NCBI GenBank assembly: GCA_020697255.1 | Contig: JAJFBE010000001.1 | Coordinates: 310,001-374,000, forward strand | Length of the DNA stretch: 64,000 bases | Source of the DNA: Burkholderiales bacterium | GTDB taxonomy: Bacteria > Pseudomonadota > Gammaproteobacteria > Burkholderiales > UBA11063 | Direction of reading: 5' to 3' | In this document: positions 53,161-61,688 of the stretch, one piece after another | Numbering within the stretch: position 1 is the first letter of the stretch | How the letters are laid out: every line of letters begins with the position of its first letter | Made by a program: the position numbers and the translations under genes | Notes under the pieces: model-generated | Told to the model about the DNA's origin: nothing | Databases searched by the model: none | The model's input: only the letters and a program-made list of their open reading frames with translations

Positions 53161-54433
53161 ATTTTGTTTGCTATTATTTATTGGCAGCGCTTACGCTGCC
53201 CCTATCTCATTGGAAGTTAACCAGCCAGTAAATCGCATACTTTTGCTTAGTTTTTTAGTCATCGCAGCGCTTTTTTCACTTATAGCACATAAATACCGTC
53301 AAAGCACTGTTTTAAGCCAGCTCATAATTGGCGCATTAATTGGGATATTAGCCCACTTTCATATAGCATTTTTTGCAGAAATAATTAATAATGAAGGACT
53401 TAGGCTGATTGCACAACTAGGCAGCATTTTTTTATTGTTTGAAATTGGGCTGGAGTCAGATTTTCGCGAAATCAGGCATGCCAGCAAGTATGGAATGCAA
53501 GTTGCTTTTATAGGCGCAATAATACCCTTTTGCCTAGGTTATTTCTTGATTACACCATATATTATAGGGTCTGAGTCCCATAATCTGGCTTTATTTATAG
53601 GTGGAATCCTGGCAGTAACCTCTACTTCAATTTCAGTTAGTATCTTTAAAGAGCTTGGCGTTATCCGTCAAATGCCATGCCAGATTGTATTAACTGCATC
53701 TGTAATTGACGATATAATTGGTCTTATCCTACTATCAGTTATTGCTGCAACAGTTAGTATCAGTAACATAGATGGTCATTTGTTACTTTTAATAGCTGCT
53801 AAAGTTATATCTTTTTTTATAGTCTGCTATATATTTGCCAAATTTATTCTACCCAAAATGCTAATTTCCCAACTATCAAAACTCGGGACTGGTGAAAATA
53901 CAGTAACTTTATTTATCGTTGCCGTATGTTTTGTCATGTCATGGTTTGCTGAAACTATTGGATTGGCCGGAATAGTTGGTGCTTTTTTTGCTGGACTTAT
54001 TCTCAAAGCTGATAGTTTTCATAATAATAAACTATTGCCCAAACCAGAACTTACTGAATACAATAAACCGTTAATTGATTTAATCTTGCCGCTGGGGCGG
54101 ATCCTAACCCCAATGTTCTTTATTTATGCAGGTATGCAGGTAGATCTGGTAAATGTATTTAAATTAAAAACCATTGTAATTGCAATATTAATTAGTATTA
54201 TTGCCATTATTGGCAAACTCTTATGCTCTATCACCTTACCTAAAAGAGTAAATCGTTTAATAGTTGGTTTTGGCATGGTTCCGCGCGGGGAAATCGGAAT
54301 TATCTTTGCAATTACCGGGCTTAATATTAGGATAATTGATAATGACTTATTCACTACCTTGCTTTTAGTTATTGTCCTTACTTCAATTGTAACACCAATT
54401 GCATTAAATAACTTAATCCGCAAGCAAAATTAA
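53153..54433 (+). CDS. CPA2 family cation/proton antiporter (KefB-like membrane part)
   Basis: A 426-residue inner-membrane protein with about 12 helices after a signal-like N-terminus (LCLLLFIGSAYAAPISLE). Na+/H+ exchanger motifs: LIIGALIGILAHFHIAFF, GSIFLLFEIGLESDF, TSTSISVSIFKELG, ASVIDDIIGLILLSVIA, GIVGAFFAGLIL, GMVPRGEIGII. No TrkA-N domain, unlike KefB/C. Ion and role unknown; its start lies within the tatC end. Confidence 0.88.
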   Translation: MRKFCLLLFIGSAYAAPISLEVNQPVNRILLLSFLVIAALFSLIAHKYRQSTVLSQLIIGALIGILAHFHIAFFAEIINNEGLRLIAQLGSIFLLFEIGLESDFREIRHASKYGMQVAFIGAIIPFCLGYFLITPYIIGSESHNLALFIGGILAVTSTSISVSIFKELGVIRQMPCQIVLTASVIDDIIGLILLSVIAATVSISNIDGHLLLLIAAKVISFFIVCYIFAKFILPKMLISQLSKLGTGENTVTLFIVAVCFVMSWFAETIGLAGIVGAFFAGLILKADSFHNNKLLPKPELTEYNKPLIDLILPLGRILTPMFFIYAGMQVDLVNVFKLKTIVIAILISIIAIIGKLLCSITLPKRVNRLIVGFGMVPRGEIGIIFAITGLNIRIIDNDLFTTLLLVIVLTSIVTPIALNNLIRKQN

Positions 54434-54461
54434 ATAATAAAACATCTTAGGGGAATTAACT

Positions 54462-55163
54462 ATGGTTAATAAAAAAATAAATCTTGTTGTGCTATCATTA
54501 ATTGGAATACTTGCATCTTCTACTATTTATGCAGAGACAAAAACTGTCACTGCAACCGGCAGAGGCGAAGTACTCATCCCTCAAACTATTGCCATAATGA
54601 AATTATCAGTCAGTGAAGATGGCAAAACTGCAAATGAAGCGCAGAATAAAATCAGGCTCAAATCAGCCAAATTGTTAGATATGCTAAAAACTAAAAAAAC
54701 ACTAAATCTTGAAACAATGGCTGTTAATCTAAATCCAACCATGTCTTATACTGATAATAAACCAAAAATTATTGGATATAACGCAACATATACAGTAGAA
54801 GTTAGGGTTCTAATCCAAAATGCGGGTGATATTATTGATGATGCTGTAAATTCTGGTGCGAGTATAGTTGATGAACCCAAGCTAACGGCAAGTAATTCTG
54901 AAATAGCTGCTGCAGAAAAAGAAGCTATAAAGCTGGCAACCATTGATGCCAAAAGCCGTGCTGAAGCATCATTATCAGCTCTTGGGTTTAAGGCTACTGC
55001 TGTTAATCAAATCACTATATCAAATATTAATAACCAGCCGCAACCATTTGGCCCTACCCTAATGAGAGGGGTGAATAATTCGGCCAATACACAACCATCT
55101 ACACAAATTATTGCTGGTAAAACAGATATTGTTGCGGAAGTAAATTTGAGTATGACTTATTGA
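54462..55163 (+). CDS. SIMPL domain (DUF541) exported protein
   Basis: A 233-residue protein with a signal peptide (VVLSLIGILASSTIYAE) followed by the SIMPL pattern VTATGRGEVLIPQTIAI, KLSVSEDGKTANEAQNKI and TYTVEVRVLIQNAGDIIDDA. These are periplasmic proteins of uncertain function related to E. coli YggE, linked to oxidative stress. AGGGGAATTAACT precedes the ATG. Confidence 0.88.
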   Translation: MVNKKINLVVLSLIGILASSTIYAETKTVTATGRGEVLIPQTIAIMKLSVSEDGKTANEAQNKIRLKSAKLLDMLKTKKTLNLETMAVNLNPTMSYTDNKPKIIGYNATYTVEVRVLIQNAGDIIDDAVNSGASIVDEPKLTASNSEIAAAEKEAIKLATIDAKSRAEASLSALGFKATAVNQITISNINNQPQPFGPTLMRGVNNSANTQPSTQIIAGKTDIVAEVNLSMTY

Positions 55164-55193
55164 TGTAAAACTTTATTTTATAGTTTATACCAT

Positions 55194-55220
55194 TTGCATA
55201 AAAGAAATCTTTGATATAAT
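55194..55220 (+). promoter_or_regulatory. pyrH promoter candidate
   Basis: TATAAT at 55215-55220 with a weak TTGCAT-like -35 15 nt upstream. Transcription would begin near 55227, past the ATG at 55222, which supports the downstream start for pyrH. Confidence 0.45.
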
Positions 55221-55254
55221 AATGTCATTAATAAATTTAAGGACCAAGATACCT

Positions 55255-55962
55255 ATGCCACAACGAATTTTACTTAAATTATCCGGTGAAGCACTAAGAG
55301 GAGAAAACAGTAATGCATTGTTTGATAAAGACACCCTTGATGCAATTATGTTGCAAATTAAACAACTTCTTGATTTGAAAGTAAAATTAGGAATTGTAAT
55401 TGGTGGCGGCAATATCTTTCGCGGGGTCAGGGCTGAAGAATTTGGCCTGCAACTGGCTAATGCCCATTATCTGGGGTTAATGGCAACTATTATGAATGGT
55501 ATCGCCTTAAAAGATTTTTTAAATGCGCATAATATTCGCTCAAAAGTCTATTCAGCAATACCCGTTGGTAATATTGTTAAAGGATATAACCGCAATGAAA
55601 TGCTCGACGAACTGGAAGATGATAATGTAGTTATCTTTGTTGGTGGTACCGGTAATCCATTTTTTACAACAGATAGTGGTGCTGCATTACGTGCAATTGA
55701 AATGAATGCTGATATCTTGGTAAAAGCAACCAAAGTTGATGGTGTATACGATTGTGATCCATGCAAAAACCCTAATGCCAAAAAGTATAATAAAATAACT
55801 TTTGATGAAGCGATAAAACAAAACCTGCAGGTAATGGATATGTCGGCATTTGACTTATGTCGTAGCCATAATGTAAATATCGTAGTTTGCAATATTTTTA
55901 ATGAAAATAGCCTTAGAGATACGGCAAACGGAAAAACCCAAGGAACATTGATACATAAATAA
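55255..55962 (+). CDS. pyrH: uridylate kinase
   Basis: A 235-residue UMP kinase of the amino-acid-kinase fold: [64 protein letters not shown] and [13 protein letters not shown] 55255 is preceded by AAGGACC and is the family start; ATG 55222 lies upstream of the likely transcription start. Overlaps guaA by one base. Confidence 0.95.
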   Translation: MPQRILLKLSGEALRGENSNALFDKDTLDAIMLQIKQLLDLKVKLGIVIGGGNIFRGVRAEEFGLQLANAHYLGLMATIMNGIALKDFLNAHNIRSKVYSAIPVGNIVKGYNRNEMLDELEDDNVVIFVGGTGNPFFTTDSGAALRAIEMNADILVKATKVDGVYDCDPCKNPNAKKYNKITFDEAIKQNLQVMDMSAFDLCRSHNVNIVVCNIFNENSLRDTANGKTQGTLIHK

Positions 55963-57515
55963 TGAATAAAGATAAAATATTAATCCTGGATTTTGGGTCA
56001 CAAGTTACTCAATTAATTGCCAGAAGAATCAGGGAACTTAATGTATATTGTGAAATACATCCGTATACTGTTAGCAATAAGTTTATTGAAGAGTTTAACC
56101 CAGGCGGAATAATTTTATCCGGTGGCCCAAATTCAGTTTATGAAACTGATACCCCCGCTGCACCAGATGCTATATTTAACTTAGGTGTGCCGGTACTAGG
56201 TATTTGCTATGGTATGCAAACTATGGCAAACCAGCTAGGCGGACTGGTTGAAGCCTCTGGCAAACGTGAATTTGGCCATGCACAAATATATGACATACAA
56301 ACCAAACTATTTGAAAATATAATTGATGGCACAACTGATAATAAGCCGTATATGCAGGTATGGATGAGCCATGGGGATAAAGTAATTAAATTACCTGCCG
56401 GGTTTAGTGCAATAGGAGGCAATGAATCATGCCCTGTTGCTGCCATGGCAGATATTACACGCAACTTTTACGGGGTACAGTTCCATCCGGAAGTAACCCA
56501 TACTGCCCAGGGGTTACAGCTAATTAAAAACTTTGTGTTAAATATCTGTAATTGCCACTCAACCTGGACTATGCCTAATTATGCAGATGAGGCCATAGAT
56601 AAAATTAAAACAACAGTTGGCTCAGACACGGTAATCCTAGCCCTGTCTGGCGGAGTCGATAGTTCTGTTGCCGCAGTACTTATTGATAGAGCTATTGGCA
56701 AGCAATTAGTATGTATTTTTGTTGACAATGGGTTACTACGCTTAAATGAAGCAGATCAGGTTATGCAAACCTATCAGCAAAATATGGGCCTTAACCTGAT
56801 TAAAATTGATGCTAAAGTTGAATTTTACCGGGAATTAGCCGGTATTACCGACCCGGAACAAAAAAGAAAAATTATCGGTCGTTTATTTATTGAAATCTTT
56901 CAACGTGAAGCAGCTAAAATTACAAATGCTAAATTTCTGGCACAGGGTACTATATACCCGGATGTAATAGAATCAGCCGGCGGTGCTACAGCACATACTA
57001 TTAAATCACACCATAATGTGGGGGGTCTGCCTGAATCACTTCATTTAAAACTACTAGAACCTTTACGCGAACTTTTTAAAGATGAAGTACGTGAATTGGG
57101 CATTACATTAGGCTTACCTCATTCAATGGTATATCGTCACCCCTTCCCTGGCCCAGGCCTAGGCGTACGTATTTTAGGTGATGTGAAAGCAGAGTATGTA
57201 GAACTATTACAAAAAGCGGATAATATATTTATTGAAGAACTGCAAAATAGCAGTTATTATTCTAAAGTATCTCAGGCTTTTGCTGTGTTCTTACCTGTTA
57301 AAAGCGTAGGTGTTATGGGAGATGGACGTACTTATGACTATGTGGTAGCCCTGCGTGCAGTTGAAACAACAGATTTTATGACCGCTAATGTAGCAAACCT
57401 GCCTTTTGAATTAATCACCAAAGTCGCCAATCGCATTATCAATGAAGTAAAAGGAATTAACCGGGTAGTTTATGATATCTCAGGAAAACCACCGGCAACT
57501 ATTGAGTGGGAATAA
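55962..57515 (+). CDS. guaA: GMP synthase (glutamine-hydrolysing)
   Basis: A 517-residue two-domain enzyme making GMP from XMP. Amidotransferase: [23 protein letters not shown] (Cys), [11 protein letters not shown] (His/Glu). ATP pyrophosphatase: [23 protein letters not shown]-terminal PPGTIEWE-like KPPATIEWE. The pyrH-guaA pairing (TAATG) is tight and links UMP and GMP synthesis. Confidence 0.97.
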   Translation: MNKDKILILDFGSQVTQLIARRIRELNVYCEIHPYTVSNKFIEEFNPGGIILSGGPNSVYETDTPAAPDAIFNLGVPVLGICYGMQTMANQLGGLVEASGKREFGHAQIYDIQTKLFENIIDGTTDNKPYMQVWMSHGDKVIKLPAGFSAIGGNESCPVAAMADITRNFYGVQFHPEVTHTAQGLQLIKNFVLNICNCHSTWTMPNYADEAIDKIKTTVGSDTVILALSGGVDSSVAAVLIDRAIGKQLVCIFVDNGLLRLNEADQVMQTYQQNMGLNLIKIDAKVEFYRELAGITDPEQKRKIIGRLFIEIFQREAAKITNAKFLAQGTIYPDVIESAGGATAHTIKSHHNVGGLPESLHLKLLEPLRELFKDEVRELGITLGLPHSMVYRHPFPGPGLGVRILGDVKAEYVELLQKADNIFIEELQNSSYYSKVSQAFAVFLPVKSVGVMGDGRTYDYVVALRAVETTDFMTANVANLPFELITKVANRIINEVKGINRVVYDISGKPPATIEWE

Positions 57516-57531
57516 CTAATAAGGCATAAAG

Positions 57532-59025
57532 ATGCAAAATTCATTAAATCGTATGACTGTAGAGCATATTCACTATTTGTTAAAACAAAGTGAAGGTATC
57601 TCACTAGAGTTTAAAGAATGCAAAACAGCTCTTAATCGTAATGTTTATGAAACAATTTGTGCATTTCTTAATCGTGCCGGCGGTGAAATCTTATTAGGAG
57701 TAAAGGATAACGGTATAGTAACCGGTGTTGATACAGATAAAATAGAACAAATAAAAAAAGATTTTGCAACTACCATTAATAATCCGGAAAAAATTAACCC
57801 AACATATTATCTTGATATACAAAAATTCAAAATTGAAGATAAATATATTTTGTATATTTATGTGCCAGCTAGTTTGGAGGTGCATCGATGTAATAACCGA
57901 ATTTTTGACCGGAACAATGATTCTGATATTGACATTACAAATAATAATTTTTTAGTTAGTAACCTTTATAATCGCAAACAAAAAGAATCTACAGAAAATA
58001 CCATATACCCCCATGTCACAATTCATGATTTTAATAGTGCTGTTATTGAAAATGCCAGAATTTTAGCAGTTCATCATCGTAAAGATCATCCATGGAACAA
58101 TATGACTGATGCCGAGCTACTTAAAAGCTCTGGTTTCTATAAAACTGACCTAAATACCGGACAAGAAGGCTATACCTTAGGTGGTATACTATTATGTGGA
58201 AATGATGATGTAATCTTATCAGCTCTACCCTATTATAAAACTGATGCAATTCTTAGGCGTATCAACCTTGATCGTTATGATGACAGAGATATTGTTCAGA
58301 CTAATTTACTGGATAGCTACAAAAGATTGATGGCATTCATTGCAAAATGGCTGCCTGATCCATTTTATTTAAATGAAAAACAACAGCGTATAAGTTTGCG
58401 TGATCAGGTATTTAGGGAGGCAATTTCTAATAGCTTAATACATAGAGAATATTTAAACGCTTACCCAGCAAAACTTATTATTGAGCAAAACCAAGTAATT
58501 ATTGAGAATGCAAATAAAGCTCATACCCATGGGGTGATAAACCCATCTAATTTTTCACCATTTCCTAAAAACCCTTTAATTGCCAAATTTTTTCGTGAAA
58601 TTGGATGGGCTGATGAATTAGGTTCAGGGGTACGGAATATGTTCAAATATACAAAAGAATATTCGGCTGGTAGTGATCCACAATTAATTGAAGATGATGT
58701 ATTTACCACCATCATTCCCCTTGATGAGAGACTAAGTGTTGGCATCACCCCCCAAGCTACCCCCCAAGCTACCCCCCAAGCTACCCCCCAAGCTACCCCC
58801 CAAGCTACCCCCCAAGCTACCCCCCAAGTCCTTACTGAGCTTTTAGAGTTTTGTATAATCCCCAAAACCAGGATCGAAATGCAAGAATTTATGGGAATCT
58901 CAGATAGAAAATATTTTAGGGAAAGTATCCTAAGACCATTAATTCAACAAAGCAAACTTCATTTAACTATTCCAGATAAGCCAACAAGTTCTAAACAGAA
59001 ATACTATAGTATTAACATAACATAG
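57532..59025 (+). CDS. AlbA_2 (Schlafen-like)/HATPase protein with TPQA repeat linker
   Basis: A 497-residue DNA-associated regulator-type protein. N-terminal AlbA_2 domain (EFKECKTALNRNVYETICAF, AGGEILLGVKDNGIVTGVD); central ATP-binding region with LIHREYLNAYPAKLIIEQNQ and GWADELGSGVRNMFKY; seven TPQA units (12-bp repeat); C-terminal winged-helix-like part (LEFCIIPKTRIEMQEFMGIS). Related proteins are called ATP-binding/Fic-like or RecG-like transcription factors; function unknown. It follows guaA by 16 bp with a GGCATAAAG site. A decayed relative is at 18781. Confidence 0.85.
   Translation: MQNSLNRMTVEHIHYLLKQSEGISLEFKECKTALNRNVYETICAFLNRAGGEILLGVKDNGIVTGVDTDKIEQIKKDFATTINNPEKINPTYYLDIQKFKIEDKYILYIYVPASLEVHRCNNRIFDRNNDSDIDITNNNFLVSNLYNRKQKESTENTIYPHVTIHDFNSAVIENARILAVHHRKDHPWNNMTDAELLKSSGFYKTDLNTGQEGYTLGGILLCGNDDVILSALPYYKTDAILRRINLDRYDDRDIVQTNLLDSYKRLMAFIAKWLPDPFYLNEKQQRISLRDQVFREAISNSLIHREYLNAYPAKLIIEQNQVIIENANKAHTHGVINPSNFSPFPKNPLIAKFFREIGWADELGSGVRNMFKYTKEYSAGSDPQLIEDDVFTTIIPLDERLSVGITPQATPQATPQATPQATPQATPQATPQVLTELLEFCIIPKTRIEMQEFMGISDRKYFRESILRPLIQQSKLHLTIPDKPTSSKQKYYSINIT
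58746..58829. repeat. 12-bp tandem repeat encoding TPQA, seven copies
   Basis: ACCCCCCAAGCT repeated about seven times in frame. Each unit has a C6 run; copy number changes keep the frame, single-base slippage in a C-run would not. Confidence 0.95.
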
Positions 59026-59095
59026 CCCACTGACTAATTTAGTATGTTAAAAAACAGCGTAGCTTATTGAGCAGGAATAGCTACCGCTACGCTTC

Positions 59096-59109
59096 CGGAA
59101 ATTCCGTAT
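59096..59109. promoter_or_regulatory. motif shared with the exported-protein gene at 45181
   Basis: CGGAAATTCCGTAT is identical to the core of 45080-45096, about 100 bp before the exported-protein gene at 59207. Confidence 0.5.
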
Positions 59110-59206
59110 TGCCAGTTATAATTTTAAGTGTATAATTGAAACATCAGGTTAGTTCATGATTATATGAAAATACCTTACAATTAATTATCATCTTAGGAGA
59201 TAGCAA

Positions 59207-60487
59207 ATGAAAAGCTTTAAGTTAGCAAGCTTTATAGGTGGTATATTTTTATTACTATGTATTGGTAGTGCTGTGGCTGAACCAAAATTTTTGCAAACCG
59301 GAGCTTGCTTCAAGCCAGGAACTGAAAAGGTAATATTTTCATGGGTACTTGATGATACTAAAAAACTATTGACATCAAATAGCGAAACGCCTAATCTTAA
59401 TGATTTAAGTAAATTTAAAGTAACAGCGACAAAAAAATTCGACAAATCTAATAAAAAACTAACATCTACACGATATAACGACCCTATTGACGGTGCCGAA
59501 GGTCCGTGGTTTTTTGATATTGACATTAACACGTTAGAAAAAACTGAACAAGATTGGCGTATGATGAATCAAAAGACCAAAAAAGAAGAAACTGTAGTTT
59601 GCCATGTAAATAATTTCCTCGATGCCCCAACTGCCCTGGTAGGTACACCGCAGCAATTAGAAAATATGTCCATCACCTGGTTCTTGCCCATTACTGATGC
59701 AGGTAAATCGCTACCTCCTATGTGGATCGCCTATAGTAATGATACACAAATTGAAGAAAACGATATACCACGCGCCTCAGATAATTTTAGAAAGAATATA
59801 AAAACATTTTTTGGTGGAGAAGCCAAATTAATAATAATTACAAAACTTATAAGTGGGAGCAAAATACCAACTGAAATATTAGGTGAGAACGACTATGGAA
59901 AATGGAGCTTTATTCGTCAAATGTCTGAGGAGAAAAGGTGGTTTTGGATAATTAGTGGGACGTTTCTAAACCCTAACACAGGAAAGCCAGATGTACTCAA
60001 GGACGTGCCGGCACAATCCAGATCTAATGATTTTCACTTCAAGTTCCATAAAGCTTTTAATCAAAAAAAACTTTATCCACTACTTACTGAAATAGGAGAC
60101 TGTGGTTATAGCAAAGATACCCTGGATGAGAAACCAGATCCTTATTTTGTCCTTCATTGGGAACGTTATGCAGATAATAAAATATTATGGTCCATTAAAG
60201 GTGATACAGTAGAAAAGATTTCTGAAAAAGTCGAAGGAAATAAATTAACAGCAATGACACTTGCTATTAGAAAAAATAATAAAACTATATCCACATGGAA
60301 GTTGGGCTTATTAGAAGAACTGCCTTATAAAGTCCAAAAATGGTCCTTATCCCGTCATAATGAAGGTGCCGAAACTTTACCTGACAATGAAACGCTATTT
60401 TGTAACATAATAGATTACCGTCCTAAATATCCTAATTTTTTTACCGAGGCATATACTGATAAAAGTACGGATACTAAAACCGACTAA
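59207..60487 (+). CDS. exported protein of unknown function, duplicated Cys-bracketed unit
   Basis: A 426-residue protein with a signal peptide (IGGIFLLLCIGSAVAEP). The mature part has two similar units, each opening with Gly-x-Cys and closing with a Cys: FLQTGACFKPG...EETVVCHV and PLLTEIGDCGYS...ETLFCNII. Strands of the form SWVLDDTKK / LHWERYADNKILWSIKG suggest a small beta domain repeated twice. TTAGGAGATAGC precedes the ATG. A paralog follows 25 bp later. No known family recognised. Confidence 0.68.
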   Translation: MKSFKLASFIGGIFLLLCIGSAVAEPKFLQTGACFKPGTEKVIFSWVLDDTKKLLTSNSETPNLNDLSKFKVTATKKFDKSNKKLTSTRYNDPIDGAEGPWFFDIDINTLEKTEQDWRMMNQKTKKEETVVCHVNNFLDAPTALVGTPQQLENMSITWFLPITDAGKSLPPMWIAYSNDTQIEENDIPRASDNFRKNIKTFFGGEAKLIIITKLISGSKIPTEILGENDYGKWSFIRQMSEEKRWFWIISGTFLNPNTGKPDVLKDVPAQSRSNDFHFKFHKAFNQKKLYPLLTEIGDCGYSKDTLDEKPDPYFVLHWERYADNKILWSIKGDTVEKISEKVEGNKLTAMTLAIRKNNKTISTWKLGLLEELPYKVQKWSLSRHNEGAETLPDNETLFCNIIDYRPKYPNFFTEAYTDKSTDTKTD

Positions 60488-60511
60488 TAAATTGTTTAAA
60501 AGGGAATCAAA

Positions 60512-61525
60512 ATGAAAAACTTAATAAAAAGTAAAACTTGCAAATTAACTAGCTATTTAGCGATTATATTAGGATTACTCTATGTAGGCAATGCACAATC
60601 TGATACACTACAGACAGGGGAATGTTTTTATCAGTCAGACAGCCCTAAGTCCAGATTTGTTGCTGATAAAACGTTAATTCTATCTTGGGAAGCCGACAAC
60701 CTTGGCAATGTTTACTGGAAGCCTAATCTAACAGTGGCTACAGCTGATTATATCAAAGTAAAGTCGCATGAGTTTTCAGAATATTCACAATATATATTTA
60801 AGAAAAATGGAAATCAATTCTTGTCTGGATCAGAAATCAAGCTGGTAAATATGGTATTTAAAGGAAGCATCATGCTACGTAAGTCTCCAGTTTATTCAGA
60901 TCCTGAAAAAGAAAATACGTTACAACTGAGATCTTTTCAAATTAGTGAGAATAACCAATTATGGGAATTAAACCCTATGAAAGAATCCCGTATGAGTCAG
61001 GCAGAAATGGTCTGTAAGGTAACCAATTCCGGCACTCCAAACAATTCATCCTTTACAACCCTTAATCAGATCGGAACTTGTACTCATCAAAATAGCTCCA
61101 AAGACTCCAAATTATTTGTTGGAGACGTTATTTCATGGAGAGTTTTTAAAGATGGATCAATATGGTGGAAAGCTGGTAACAATCTCGAGTATAATACAGG
61201 TAGCTGGTCACAAATAGCACCCGATAGTAATCCGGAATATGCGTTGGGAGGAAGTGGTTTAAAAACTATGAAATTTAAAGGTTACTTACCAATAGAAAAG
61301 GGTGATTTGGGTCATCCAAAACCCGATGAGCCTCATACCTGGACTGTTAAAGTCGACACTACTACTAATAAAACTGCTCAGCTATCTCGGGTAAAGTATA
61401 TGAAAACGTATGAATATGCTCTTGATTGTGCAATAGTTAACAACCCAGTTTTTACTATAGCACCTGTAAAACCAGATGAAAAAGAGCAACATGCAAACAA
61501 TAATACTCAAGAAGAAAATAAGTGA
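60512..61525 (+). CDS. exported protein of unknown function, paralog of the previous
   Basis: A 337-residue protein with a signal peptide (YLAIILGLLYVGNAQS). Same two-unit build as its neighbour: LQTGECFYQSDSPKS...AEMVCKV and LNQIGTCTHQNSSKD...YALDCAIV. Each unit contains a Trp-rich strand pair (LSWEADNLGNVYWKP; ISWRVFKDGSIWWKAG). AAGGGAATC precedes the ATG. Tail is acidic and glutamine-rich. Function unknown; likely periplasmic, perhaps ligand-binding. Confidence 0.68.
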   Translation: MKNLIKSKTCKLTSYLAIILGLLYVGNAQSDTLQTGECFYQSDSPKSRFVADKTLILSWEADNLGNVYWKPNLTVATADYIKVKSHEFSEYSQYIFKKNGNQFLSGSEIKLVNMVFKGSIMLRKSPVYSDPEKENTLQLRSFQISENNQLWELNPMKESRMSQAEMVCKVTNSGTPNNSSFTTLNQIGTCTHQNSSKDSKLFVGDVISWRVFKDGSIWWKAGNNLEYNTGSWSQIAPDSNPEYALGGSGLKTMKFKGYLPIEKGDLGHPKPDEPHTWTVKVDTTTNKTAQLSRVKYMKTYEYALDCAIVNNPVFTIAPVKPDEKEQHANNNTQEENK

Positions 61526-61688
61526 GTACAGCTACAGGAAATGAGCTTGAAGACAAAGTCGGTAACATTGATTAGTCAGACACTTTAGAAAAAAATTGTA
61601 ACAACTAGATCATGAACGGAAAATCCAGGTAAGAATAGCTTGGTTATGGTAGAATACTCCTTTATTTATTATTTTGTATTGAGTATGC

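Noticed and set aside
54124-54423. Minus-strand frame in the antiporter gene
   Set aside because: Shadow of a real gene with transmembrane segments on the plus strand.
58521-58865. Minus-strand frame with WGVA repeats
   Set aside because: It is the reverse reading of the TPQA repeat within an intact gene.
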